This document shows, piece by piece, positions 18,256 to 26,550 of a DNA stretch of 64,000 nt; the stretch's first letter is position 1; each line of letters starts with the position of its first letter. Origin of the DNA: Dorea sp. AM10-31. GTDB lineage: Bacteria; Bacillota; Clostridia; Lachnospirales; Lachnospiraceae. The notes below the pieces were generated by a model. It was not told the DNA's origin and ran no database searches. It saw only the letters and a program-made list of their open reading frames with translations. Both the position numbers and the translations under genes were made by a program. The stretch lies in NCBI RefSeq assembly GCF_003435815.1, contig NZ_QTUV01000001.1:386581-450580 (forward strand). The letters run 5' to 3'.

Positions 18256-18524
18256 TCAAGATATATCAGCTCCTTCAATTGTCAAGGTGCAATCGGAAGA
18301 ACTGTCTGAACCTCTTTTACGTTTGTGATTTTTGGAAATCAGAGGATTTTCAATTTGCCTTCCATATACTCTGTATTGGGAGCGACAAAATCGGACATGA
18401 TTTTAGAAATTTTTTGAAATTATTTTTTGAAGTGTAAAAAGATATAAAAAAAGATGCCAGGATTTCTCCTGACACCATAGTGACTATGCCAACTTCGTGT
18501 CCACTTGGCACAAGGTTGATTGTA
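18256..18524. other. Gene-free relic region with a diverged repeat
   Basis: No supported gene. Bases 18363-18413 match 20530-20580 at ~80%, and on the minus strand both read like the same protein tail (KIMSDFVAPNTEYMEG and KMMSDFASASTEYMKR). This is probably the 3' end of a duplicated, decayed mobile-element gene. Confidence 0.5.
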
Positions 18525-18734
18525 TTATTCTTCATTTCCTAATGATATTGGTTCTTTCTTTGTTTTCTTGTTTTTAGACATCATCTTATGACCTGTATAA
18601 ATAGCCATAATCATACAAAGCAAAGAACTTGCCGCAAAATATTTATAGCTTGATTTTGAACCTTTATATCCGCTATAAAAAGTTCCTAGCATCGTTATCA
18701 ATGCTCCGACAGACCAATATTCATGAGCTTTCAT
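18525..18734 (-). CDS. Small two-helix membrane protein (DUF6219-like)
   Basis: 69 aa. Two hydrophobic segments (~7-24 and ~31-47) follow the N-terminus MKAHEYWSVGALITML, and the C-terminus is Lys-rich and cytosolic. Such small proteins are annotated as DUF6219 in related bacteria (recalled, not checked). It sits alone between mobile-element relics. Function unknown. Confidence 0.6.
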   Translation of the reverse strand: MKAHEYWSVGALITMLGTFYSGYKGSKSSYKYFAASSLLCMIMAIYTGHKMMSKNKKTKKEPISLGNEE

Positions 18735-18809
18735 TCTAACATCTCCTTTTGTGTTAATTTTAATATGTGCCTTTTAATGAAATATGCAAACAGGAATTTG
18801 GAACGTGCT

Positions 18810-19334
18810 TTATAAATTTTTTCCGATTTCCTCTAGTTCGTTCATGGAATCCTTGTTTTTTTCAAGTTCATCTCTGGCTGTTGCGTAATATGATTTTTTG
18901 AAAAGCATATCCCAAGAAAGATATTTTGCCATACAGTCAAACTGCTTATCAATCAGCTCATACTGGATACTGTCTACAGGAGAACCGCCTACAACAATCG
19001 TGCCAACTTTTTTATTTTTTAACTGCAATCCACGGCAGTAGCACTTATCAATGATAAGTTTCAATTGTGCTGACATTCCCCACCAATAAACTGGTGTAGC
19101 AAAAAGAATCATATCTGCGGCAGCAATTTTATCAATTGTAGGATTTGTATCATCCTTATCGACGCATCCCTTAGAGCATTGACAGACACCACATCCCTTG
19201 CATGGTGCAATGTTGAGTTTGTCAGGTTCAATGATTTCAATTTCATTCTTTTCTGATGCTCCTTTTATAAATGCATTGATTGCTGTCAGCGTGTTTCCTT
19301 TTCTGGCACTTCCATTAATGATTACAATTTTCAT
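18810..19334 (-). CDS. Flavodoxin-fold NAD(P)H-dependent oxidoreductase
   Basis: 174 aa from the ATG at 19334, which has GGAGGG 7 nt upstream (a longer frame to 19349 has no such site). The FMN phosphate loop is NGSARKGNT; the Cys-rich loop CKGCGVCQCSKGC precedes FATPVYWWGMSAQLK, the second flavin loop of the iron-sulfur flavoprotein/flavodoxin_2-like group. It probably reduces quinones, nitro compounds or a partner using NAD(P)H. The four cysteines may hold an Fe-S cluster, but spacing alone does not prove it. Confidence 0.85.
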   Translation of the reverse strand: MKIVIINGSARKGNTLTAINAFIKGASEKNEIEIIEPDKLNIAPCKGCGVCQCSKGCVDKDDTNPTIDKIAAADMILFATPVYWWGMSAQLKLIIDKCYCRGLQLKNKKVGTIVVGGSPVDSIQYELIDKQFDCMAKYLSWDMLFKKSYYATARDELEKNKDSMNELEEIGKNL

Positions 19335-19358
19335 GCGTGTACCCTCCAACTTCCGATT

Positions 19359-19775
19359 TCATGATATCATTTCTAATATAGATTTTACCGTATTTTTCAA
19401 ATTCAGTCCATCTTTTAATCCCAGTCGATAGAAAAATTCTTCTGTTTCTGCTCCACTGCTAAAAATTGCATTACAGTATTCCGTAATCACTCCTTCCTGT
19501 TCTTGGGATAACGTTTCCAGTAATTTCTGGTATTTCTTAGCAATCTCACTTACTGACTCTTTATCCTGCTTTAACTTCCATTCTGAATATGCTTTCCCCA
19601 TACGCTCTATAATTGTCAGATCCACAAATTCCTGCACTTCCTCGGATATGGCGCTCGCAGATTCCTGTTTATCTTTCTTTTTATCATTTGATTTTTCAAG
19701 TGTCGTGTCATCAATATAACGAATGATTTCTCGAATATTTGACTTCATCGACTGCAGATATCCTTTCATCAGCAC
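19359..19775 (-). CDS. Helical protein of unknown function, possibly frameshifted at its start
   Basis: 138 aa from a GTG at 19775, rich in charged helices (SEEVQEFVDLTIIERMGKAY), with an aromatic C-terminal motif (EEFFYRLGLKDGLN). The frame stays open further upstream (LQRRKLEEFYILEKETEKS...), and an ATG at 19858 would join it if the adjacent run of six G had seven. So the real protein may be ~165 aa with a 1-nt frameshift at a G run. It follows the three HTH genes, probably in one transcript. Confidence 0.55.
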   Translation of the reverse strand: MLMKGYLQSMKSNIREIIRYIDDTTLEKSNDKKKDKQESASAISEEVQEFVDLTIIERMGKAYSEWKLKQDKESVSEIAKKYQKLLETLSQEQEGVITEYCNAIFSSGAETEEFFYRLGLKDGLNLKNTVKSILEMIS

Positions 19776-19860
19776 AGCTACTTTTCTAGCATCCGATTTT
19801 TCGGTTTCTTTTTCCAGAATATAAAACTCTTCCAGTTTCCTTCTTTGTAACCCCCCATTA

Positions 19861-20058
19861 CTAATCCTCGACTTTCATGCCATAAATCTTTTCTGCCAGG
19901 AATTTCGTAGAGATTTTTCCAGCTACTACAATATATCCTTTTGCCTTCAATTCTTTGTTGTATTCTCGCATCAGACTATATGCATAAGTCTTTGAAACTC
20001 CAAGAATTGCACACACATCATCCACATCCATATACATTTTTTCCTGCACCATACTCAT
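19861..20058 (-). CDS. Excisionase-like HTH protein, third of a tandem trio
   Basis: 65 aa. HTH text DVDDVCAILGVSKTYAYSLM, then a short wing (GYIVVAGKISTKFLAEKIYG). Its ATG overlaps the previous stop (ATGA). It is paralogous to the two genes upstream and to the excisionase-like gene at 36943-37131. Such proteins act as recombination directionality factors or small regulators in integrative elements. No integrase remains beside it. Confidence 0.75.
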   Translation of the reverse strand: MSMVQEKMYMDVDDVCAILGVSKTYAYSLMREYNKELKAKGYIVVAGKISTKFLAEKIYGMKVED

Positions 20059-20273
20059 ACCGCTTTATCCTCCTTCAAATACTGCTCAACATGTTCCAGA
20101 CCATAGATCTTGTCCTCTACATAACGGGTTGGTACCCGACCGAGAATCACATAATAGTTCTTGCTTGCTAGATCGGCATTCATTCTTTCCACCACCCGGT
20201 AAGCAAACGAAACTGATACTCCAAAGAGTTCTGCAATGTCTTCCACTGATAAATACATTTTTCTCTTACGCAT
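20055..20273 (-). CDS. Excisionase-like HTH protein, second of a tandem trio
   Basis: 72 aa from the ATG at 20273 (MRKRKMYLSVEDIAELFG); it overlaps the upstream gene by 8 nt. HTH text VEDIAELFGVSVSFAYRVVE, then YYVILGRVPTRYVEDKIYG, the same plan as its neighbours, with an extra acidic tail (HVEQYLKEDKAV). A longer frame to 20327 lies wholly inside the upstream gene and lacks a ribosome site. Confidence 0.72.
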   Translation of the reverse strand: MRKRKMYLSVEDIAELFGVSVSFAYRVVERMNADLASKNYYVILGRVPTRYVEDKIYGLEHVEQYLKEDKAV

Positions 20274-20493
20274 GAAACCATTCCTTTCCCTCTTCCTGTG
20301 GAATCTCACAAGTATCTTCCACTCCATAGAAACGCTTCACAAAATACTTTGTCGGAACTTTTCCTCTAAGCGTCAGATAGCCCTGTTCTTCCAGTTCCTT
20401 GTTCAGATTTCCGATGATCTCATAAGCCGATGTTTGTTTTACTTTCAGAAGTTCACATATATCGGCTGCCTTTAAAAATAATTTGTTCTGCAT
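20266..20493 (-). CDS. Excisionase-like HTH protein, first of a tandem trio
   Basis: 75 aa. MQNKLFLKAADICELLKV begins the HTH, followed by GYLTLRGKVPTKYFVKRFYG. AGGAGGTACTGATT precedes the ATG, giving the only strong ribosome site of the trio, so this gene leads a translationally coupled set of three. Confidence 0.75.
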   Translation of the reverse strand: MQNKLFLKAADICELLKVKQTSAYEIIGNLNKELEEQGYLTLRGKVPTKYFVKRFYGVEDTCEIPQEEGKEWFHA

Positions 20494-21057
20494 AATCAGT
20501 ACCTCCTGTGTTTTGAATATTTATCTCTTCATATACTCTGTACTGGCAGATGCAAAATCGGACATCATTTTCCGAAATTTATCAAATTTTCTTGTTTTTA
20601 ATTCTCCATCAGTGTGATTACTGTGTCATGGAGTTTAAGCTCATCGAAAGTAAAGAACCTTTCTGTGGTATCTGTTTTCTAAATGCAGGCAACAAAAAAA
20701 CAGTCTGCCTTGACGAAAATCACTTCAATCAAAACAAACTGTTCTTATATTTACTCTAATTTTATTTTATGAGAATAACTGATTTCACGAAATTTGCAGG
20801 TGAATCTGGAATATAAACAAGAGAAAAAAATAATTTTTAAACTCCATTTGCACTCCATTTGGTCTTTTCGACACCCCGCAAAGCCTTTATTTATGGGCTT
20901 TTCCGCGATTTTTCAAGCTACTCAAACTCGGGTGCGGATAGGATAATCCAGGCATCTTTCAGTACACATTTGTGTCGTTTTGTGTTCATATTCTCCAAAT
21001 TTTATCTGATATTTTTCTCGTACCAAATTATTAGAGTCAAAATAGAGCCAGTACAAA
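20494..21057. other. Gene-free end of the decayed element
   Basis: Holds the second copy of the relic repeat (20530-20580), a stretch with paired TTTGCACTCCATTTG motifs at ~20848-20870 that resemble integrase arm-type sites, and an att-like core at 20919-20929. A possible 23-codon minus-strand frame (MNTKRHKCVLKD...) ends at this core. No supported gene. Confidence 0.5.
20919..20929. repeat. att-like core, site A
   Basis: TACTCAAACTC, one mismatch from the TATTCAAACTC cores at 29674 and 38404. Arm-like repeats lie on its left, suggesting this is the right end of the decayed element to the left. Confidence 0.4.
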
Positions 21058-21528
21058 CTATTTTTTCTGCTTTAATTTTTCCAATATCGATAACACATCC
21101 GGTTGAGTAGGCATGAACTTCACACCACGCTTTAACATTCCTAACACTTTTCTTGCTTTTTGTTCGATTACCTTTGCCGTATGTTCACTGGTCAGCATCA
21201 AATGATTTCCGGCAATCGTATACTCACGTTCTATGTATTCCTCCGTAATCGGGAACATATCTTGTATTAAAAATACACTTTCTCTGCTATCATCCAACTT
21301 CACAATATGAAGAATATCGCAATGCTTCCCTAATTGTTCTTTCTTCTCTATTATTTTCCGAAACTTATCTATTCTGCTAGAAAGCGGTATCATCCAATAA
21401 ATTCCTGTAGTAGTATCCTCAAAGCAATAATAATGTGGTCTATTTCCTGCCTTATTTCCCTTGAGATACGGATCAGGCATATCTTCAAAAAATCTGTCCT
21501 TTATGATATAAAATCCCGTTTTTTTCAT
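21058..21528 (-). CDS. Type III toxin (CptN/ToxN-family endoribonuclease)
   Basis: 156 aa from the ATG at 21528 (MKKTGFYIIKDRFFED), with GAGAGGA upstream; upstream in-frame codons only translate the antitoxin repeats. Family text: GFYIIKDRFFEDMPDPYLKG, NRPHYYCFED, IYWMIPLSSRIDKFRKI, then a helical C-terminus. ToxN/AbiQ/CptN proteins cut RNA, including their own antitoxin repeats, and are inhibited by pseudoknots of that RNA; several abort phage infection. The tandem 45-nt repeats and terminator directly upstream fit the CptIN class (about two long repeats). Confidence 0.9.
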   Translation of the reverse strand: MKKTGFYIIKDRFFEDMPDPYLKGNKAGNRPHYYCFEDTTTGIYWMIPLSSRIDKFRKIIEKKEQLGKHCDILHIVKLDDSRESVFLIQDMFPITEEYIEREYTIAGNHLMLTSEHTAKVIEQKARKVLGMLKRGVKFMPTQPDVLSILEKLKQKK

Positions 21529-21555
21529 TCGTTCTATCCTCTCTGCGGAAATATG

Positions 21556-21690
21556 GAAAAAGTCCCTCGCCTTTCGGCGAAGGACTAAACTTACAACCCA
21601 ACCATTTATATACCGCATATTGGTCAGCGGTAAACTTACAACCCGACCATTTATATACCACATATCGGTCAGTGGTAAACTTTCTTTCTA
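21556..21690 (-). ncRNA. Type III antitoxin RNA (CptI-like), 2 repeats of 45 nt plus a partial
   Basis: Two tandem 45-bp units at 21638-21682 and 21593-21637 (each beginning AAGTTTACC on the minus strand, 4 differences) and a partial AAGTTTA at 21586-21592. An intrinsic hairpin TCCTTCGCC-GAAA-GGCGAGGGA with T-run (21556-21586) separates them from the toxin, the usual type III layout where the terminator sets the RNA-to-mRNA ratio. The repeats should be cut by the toxin and then bind it. Confidence 0.88.
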
Positions 21691-21695
21691 CTAAT

Positions 21696-21724
21696 ATACT
21701 AACAAGTACAAAGCAGAAAGTCAA
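21696..21724 (-). promoter_or_regulatory. Promoter of the type III TA operon
   Basis: On the minus strand: TTGACT (21724-21719), 17-bp spacer, TAGTAT (21701-21696). The predicted start is ~7 nt before the first antitoxin repeat. Confidence 0.8.
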
Positions 21725-21763
21725 TGCACTATCCATTAAAATTATATGCTGTTTTTAATAAAT

Positions 21764-21774
21764 CATTCGAACTC
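21764..21774. repeat. att-like core, site B
   Basis: CATTCGAACTC, similar to the cores at 20919, 29674 and 38404. Paired GTTGCCAAATCGTTGCCA motifs at ~21880 resemble arm-type sites of an element extending to the right (to ~29.68 kb). No gene lies in 21730-21911. Confidence 0.35.
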
Positions 21775-21911
21775 CACCTTTTCTTAGGTGACATCAAACA
21801 TTTTTATTCAAGTTTTGTGTGCTTTTAACGTCTTTTTTATTTTAATTGCATAGCTTGTTTTGCCGTATTGATTTTACGTTGCCAAATCGTTGCCATTATA
21901 CTGCCCTTAAT

Positions 21912-23915
21912 TTATTGTATTGGTAAATTTAAAATTTCCTTCACAATTTTAAATAACGGCAAAAAACTACTGAAGTCAAACTTATCAAATGGTGCTTTCT
22001 GTTCAAAAATTTTAGTTGCAAATTCCATTTTTGACAGTGCCAAATTAGGTCCTGATGAATCTGATAACTGTACAACTCTCTCTCCACTACTTCCTTCAAT
22101 AATATTTATTTTTTCTGGTCCACAGACATTTCTCTTTTCACAAAAAATATCTTTGCTATAATTAATACCTTTTTCGTCAAACTCATTTCCCATATACAGT
22201 CTTCTTTCAATCCCATCAATATCAATAGTGGTTTTTATTTCTTCATCTTTATAATAATGTTCAATGCATATCTCAGGTGTCGACTCTCTATGTTTAGGCA
22301 ATGGAAGAATCAAAGAATATACGTTGTTTCCCCAATTTTTAAATTTCAAATCACCATCTTGAAACTTCTTATTGGTATTTTTATCATCTCTATCTGCTAT
22401 AAAAATCAGTTTTCTAGATTGTTTCAATTTAGCATAATTCTCACACATTGTACATAATTGCGAACATCCCATTTCTAATTTCAATGCATTTTTATCTTTA
22501 CTATTTTTGGGCTCATATTCCAAAAATTCAAATTCCATGTTCTCAAAAATTTCTGAATATTCTTCTATTGCACTAAGCATTCGATATGCCGATAACATAT
22601 GTTTCCAATCAGTAGATCCTTCTGTAATAAGCAATGCCTTAGAACAATTGTTATCTATCGCATCTCTTACTTCTTGTTGATATGTCTGTGTTTCTGTAAA
22701 ATATTTATATGCCTTACGAAATTCAACAAAAGATTCAACATTTATTTTAGTTGCTGTTGGCATTTGATATATTTCGTAATTATCTGTTCCAAGCAAATCT
22801 TCCATTCCTAATAAAAATAGTGGAGCATGAGTCGTAATAATAAACTGCACTTTAGGGAAAAGTTTTATTAACTCCGGAACAACCTCTCTTTGCAAAGATG
22901 TATGCAAATGTAATTCTATTTCATCTACAACAACAATCCCTGTTATATTTTCTAACCGAATACTCTTGTTCAAATCATTTCTATCAGCATATCTTACAAT
23001 CGTCGAAAACATATTAAAAAGAGCGATTTGACCTGTGGACAACGAATCTAATGTTGGTACAATTATGGAATTATCAGCTTTTAATCTTATATTAAATCTA
23101 GAAGATCCTTGACTTCTTAAATTAAGCCCAAAATATACTTCTTTTCCTAAGATTTTACTCATTATAGTTTCTAGATTTTTTCTTGCAGTACTTAATAACA
23201 ATAAATCATTAACCGTTATATGTGCTATTTGCAAATTACCTATATTACCTTCTATATCCGCTCGTGAATCTGCAATCACATCCATTAGCCATTGCAAATT
23301 CGTAGCTGTAACATTTTTAACAACGATTGGATTTTGCAATTGTCTGGACCATTTTTCATGTATAGAAAGATGTTCATATTCAGATGATATATAATATTTT
23401 TCTCCCATCCAATTAGGCTTTTCATATCGATCAGGACCAAAAAAACATATTACATCTTTATTGTAAATATTTTTACTTTTCTTTTCTTCAATATCTACAT
23501 TTTTGTAATTTTCATTTTCCTCCCACGAAATACCACTATTTGCTGCATATCCACTTAATACAGTAAAATTATCTGTAGACAATTTACCAGATTTCAAAAC
23601 ATAATTTATCGTTTTTTCATCATCAAAAGAAATATATGAATACATATACTCATTTCCAACAGTAATTTGGGAAGTACTAATTGCTTTGTAATATTGATGC
23701 CCTCCATTTTCAGTTGTCTCCCAAGCATTGTCAAAAGCTTTACCAGCCATTTCATAAAAGGCATCCACAATATTTGATAAGAGAGTTGATTTCCCGCTTC
23801 CATTTTCTCCTACAAGCACTATCGGTTTAGGCGTTCCATCACTATTAAATGCAAAAGAAATGTTTATATTTTTTATAGGTCCAATGTTTTCATCAACAAT
23901 TTTTCTTATGTACAT
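21912..23915 (-). CDS. AAA ATPase-TOPRIM protein (OLD/PARIS-like candidate defence nuclease)
   Basis: 667 aa. N-terminal ABC-type ATPase: Walker A VGENGSGKST (~36-45), signature-like LDSLSTGQIALFN, Walker B GIVVVDEIELHLH, and ITTHAP H-loop. From ~420 a TOPRIM-like nuclease fold: LLITEGSTDW with acidic Glu, later LIFIADRDD. The plan matches OLD-family nucleases and fused AriA-AriB-type (PARIS) proteins, which sense phage or foreign DNA factors. No UvrD-like partner is present, so it may act alone. A frameshifted zinc-ribbon gene lies just upstream. The substrate and defence role are inferred. Confidence 0.8.
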   Translation of the reverse strand: MYIRKIVDENIGPIKNINISFAFNSDGTPKPIVLVGENGSGKSTLLSNIVDAFYEMAGKAFDNAWETTENGGHQYYKAISTSQITVGNEYMYSYISFDDEKTINYVLKSGKLSTDNFTVLSGYAANSGISWEENENYKNVDIEEKKSKNIYNKDVICFFGPDRYEKPNWMGEKYYISSEYEHLSIHEKWSRQLQNPIVVKNVTATNLQWLMDVIADSRADIEGNIGNLQIAHITVNDLLLLSTARKNLETIMSKILGKEVYFGLNLRSQGSSRFNIRLKADNSIIVPTLDSLSTGQIALFNMFSTIVRYADRNDLNKSIRLENITGIVVVDEIELHLHTSLQREVVPELIKLFPKVQFIITTHAPLFLLGMEDLLGTDNYEIYQMPTATKINVESFVEFRKAYKYFTETQTYQQEVRDAIDNNCSKALLITEGSTDWKHMLSAYRMLSAIEEYSEIFENMEFEFLEYEPKNSKDKNALKLEMGCSQLCTMCENYAKLKQSRKLIFIADRDDKNTNKKFQDGDLKFKNWGNNVYSLILPLPKHRESTPEICIEHYYKDEEIKTTIDIDGIERRLYMGNEFDEKGINYSKDIFCEKRNVCGPEKINIIEGSSGERVVQLSDSSGPNLALSKMEFATKIFEQKAPFDKFDFSSFLPLFKIVKEILNLPIQ

Positions 23916-24130
23916 ATATCTCTTCCTTCCCCGTTCCTACTAGAACAATATTTTTACGTTGGATAAAAGTCATCAGAATTTTTACTGTTACAATCTAAAA
24001 ACATATAATTAAAATACAGCAGGCAACCCTATAGACCACCTGCCATATAAAATAAGTTGTGTACTCTCGTACTATTCGAATTCACAAAATCAAATTGAGT
24101 TCTATACAGTTTTGTATAGGAGATTTGGTT

Positions 24131-24510
24131 CTATTTGATTTTATTTGTTTCCAACTCATCTATAAGCTGAGGGGTTCTCATATTTTGAATTTGTTGCCAT
24201 GATACAATTTCTTCTAAAGGACGTCTTTCTATTTCTTGTTTACGATCATTATACCAATAATATGGGATCATTTCACAAGAAAACACCCGACTTTCTTTGC
24301 ACTTAGGACAATAAATATCTTTTTTCACATGTCCTCCTACCAAATCAGTTAATTCAAAAATGTTGCTTTTGGTAATTTCTATTTCATCGTATAAACCTTT
24401 ATTTGCAAGAAAATCTCCACATTATCTATACTTTTTATTTCTCTTTGTGATTGTCCATAAAACACATTGCTCACCAAAGGCATTGCTGTTCTCTTTTTTT
24501 CATTTCCCAT
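24131..24510 (-). pseudogene. Zinc-ribbon protein, probably frameshifted
   Basis: The minus-strand frame from 24510 reads MGNEKKRTAMPLVSNVF... and stops after KVYTMK at ~24380. An overlapping frame continues smoothly as YDEIEITKSNIFEL... into DIYCPKCKESRVFSC, with a CPKC knuckle, and ends at 24131. The two parts together look like one ~125-aa protein broken by a 1-nt shift near 24390-24410. It may have been an accessory gene of the AAA-TOPRIM gene downstream; only the C-terminal 60-70 aa could be made from an internal GTG after AGGAGG. Confidence 0.5.
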
Positions 24511-24665
24511 CAAATCTTTTGAAAATACTTAAATTATCATATACAGTTTTCTCAAAGTTTATCAACTAAACGAATCCTCGTTTGTATCTTTATCCATAAT
24601 TATACACAAACTAATATCTTTGTAAAGAAAAAGCAAGCCCCATTTAAGAACTTGCCCTCCCATTT

Positions 24666-24946
24666 CTAAGCATATATAATCTCTTTATCCACAATCTCCC
24701 TTACACACACTTGTATATTGTTCATTCTCCCTACCCATTCCATCTGATTTTCTGATTTTCTGCCTTTAACCGTTCCGTGATCCCATGTGCCTGTTTCATC
24801 TGCTCTACAATCCTTTCAAAGCGTTCCTGTGCCTGTTCTTCTATATCTGCAAGATAACTATTCAGCCTGCCACTTGTAAGCAAAGTAATATAAACTGCTT
24901 CCTTATGTTCTTTCAAATAACGTTTATGTCTTTGTCCCCATTCCAT
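24666..24946 (-). pseudogene. tnpV: TnpV remnant
   Basis: WGQRHKRYLKEHKEAVYITLLTSGRLNSYLAD aligns with the intact TnpV at 32483-32860. The N-terminal ~35 residues are missing, and a frameshift near 24735 separates IRWNG from the continuing tail RMNNIQVCVREIVDKE, which runs to 24666. It marks an old Tn4451-like insertion. Confidence 0.75.
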
Positions 24947-25100
24947 TGTACGGGTCAGATGTACTTGATATAATGTACTAAATACCCAATCGTAATATGC
25001 GGGTAAAATTTTTATTAGATAAAAATTTAGATTATGATATGACTATTAGGAAACGTGAGTAGAACTATCATATTCTCAATGTATAAGGAGGCAATGAAGC

Positions 25101-26111
25101 ATGTTGGGAAAAGTATACAAGGATATTCTTAGTTGTGAATTAGAATCAGAAAATGGAAGACTTTCGGAGTTGCCAGTTGGAACTACCATGGTCTTAGAGT
25201 CATTTCCAGATATAGATGATGAAGTGTGGCCAGATGCATATATTGATAGGGTTGAAGAAAACGTATGGATATTAACAGATGTTACACGGAAATATATGGA
25301 AGAATCTGATATACCACAATCTGTTTATGAACAGATGAGTTTAGAAATGAATTCTAGTGAAGATTATGAGATTGAAATTCCAAATTCAAACTATAGAATA
25401 ATAATACGTAAAGATGAAGATTTTAAGATTATATCAGTATTATGGGATGAAGTAAGAGAAGATTTCTTTGAATATTTTTCCGCGGTTACAGGCAAAAATT
25501 TAGTTAAAAAAACAAGAAAAAGGATAAGTCAAATCTTACCTGTCTATGAAAGAGCTAAAAATGTTATTATCCTTGAACTAGAGAGCTTTTCTAAGGAAGT
25601 TGAAATTGACCAATGCAGAATTATTGACATTAGTGGACGAGTGAAAAGTGTAGATAGTATAGAAGAAAAAGTCTATAGAAAAGGTATCTTGAGTAGTCAG
25701 ATATACGAAAGATTTGATGATATTGCAGGTGTAAGAGTAGTCTGTGAGTATATTTCAGATGTTTATTACTTATTGGATTATATAAAAGAAAATCCGCTTA
25801 TTCGGGTTATAGAAATCGATGACAAGATTGAAAAACCTACACAGGAGGGGTATAGAGGTATTCATGTCATTGTAGAAGTAGATGTATATTATAACAAACA
25901 GCTTTATAAAGATGTGAAAGTTGAGATTCAATTACGTACATCATTTCAAAATGGTTGGGCAATGAAGACACATGAACTTACTTATAAACGAAAAAGCGAT
26001 TTATCAAAAGAAATATCGAATCAAATGAAAATATTAAGTGATTCGTTATATGAGGCAGATTCAAAAGCACAGAAACTTCGCAATATGATAAGCGAGAATA
26101 AAGAAGTATAA
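25101..26111 (+). CDS. RelA/SpoT-domain protein (putative alarmone synthetase or toxSAS-like)
   Basis: 336 aa. The C-terminal half (~150-330) carries nucleotidyl-synthetase text: ISGRVKSVDSIEEK, YERFDDIAGVRVVCEYISDVY, GYRGIHVIVEV and VEIQLRTSFQNGWAMKTHEL, as in small alarmone synthetases. The HD hydrolase domain and ACT/TGS domains are absent. The N-terminal ~145 residues are not recognised (VWPDAYIDRVEENVWILTDV). Single-domain synthetases in mobile elements are often toxins or anti-phage proteins (toxSAS, CapRel), but no antitoxin gene is adjacent. AAGGAGG lies before the ATG. Product and role are not proven. Confidence 0.8.
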   Translation: MLGKVYKDILSCELESENGRLSELPVGTTMVLESFPDIDDEVWPDAYIDRVEENVWILTDVTRKYMEESDIPQSVYEQMSLEMNSSEDYEIEIPNSNYRIIIRKDEDFKIISVLWDEVREDFFEYFSAVTGKNLVKKTRKRISQILPVYERAKNVIILELESFSKEVEIDQCRIIDISGRVKSVDSIEEKVYRKGILSSQIYERFDDIAGVRVVCEYISDVYYLLDYIKENPLIRVIEIDDKIEKPTQEGYRGIHVIVEVDVYYNKQLYKDVKVEIQLRTSFQNGWAMKTHELTYKRKSDLSKEISNQMKILSDSLYEADSKAQKLRNMISENKEV

Positions 26112-26137
26112 GGGAGCATTTAATATTTATATTCACA

Positions 26138-26170
26138 AAGCAGTTAGTCTACACGATTGACTGCTTTTCT
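26138..26170 (+). terminator. Terminator after the RelA/SpoT gene
   Basis: AAGCAGT pairs with ACTGCTT around a 15-nt loop, followed by TTCTT. Confidence 0.55.
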
Positions 26171-26193
26171 TACGTCCAAAGAAAGGAGTTTAT

Positions 26194-26550
26194 ATGAAAG
26201 TATGGAAAAAATCTAAAGGTAACAGGATTCGTGCCAGTGATAAATCGCTGGTCTATCACTTCTGTATCGGTTGGCTGTTACTCCTGTTCGTTGCGGTGTT
26301 CCTGCTACTGAACCTGCGACAGCTTCTTGTTACCGACTGGACAGATTTTAACTTGCTCCATGCTGGAATCACATGGACTGCCTACAATTCCATTACGGTT
26401 CTGATAGCGACTGGTGTTTGTGCATTGGTCGCTTTTCTCTACTATCGTTACGGATATGACAGTATCAAGCGGTTGCTACACAGACAAAAACTGGCTCGTA
26501 TCGCTCATTATTTTTCAAATCTTTATGAAATCCACAAAATTAACATATAG
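26194..26550 (+). pseudogene. N-terminal fragment of a Tn916 Orf21-type FtsK/TcpA transfer ATPase
   Basis: 118 aa with start signal AAAGGAG. RIRASDKSLVYHFCIGWLLLL and LNLRQLLVTDWTDFN followed by a second membrane segment match the N-terminus of Tn916 Orf21-like coupling proteins. The text stops at LHRQKLARIAHYFSNLYEIHK, where the full ~460-aa protein would continue into its ATPase domain, so the transfer function is lost. It shows that the element is a deleted Tn916-like ICE. Confidence 0.75.

Noticed and set aside
21530..21736. N-terminal extension of the type III toxin and an overlapping 83-codon frame
   Set aside because: These codons lie in the antitoxin RNA repeats and terminator; the toxin has its own ATG and ribosome site at 21528.
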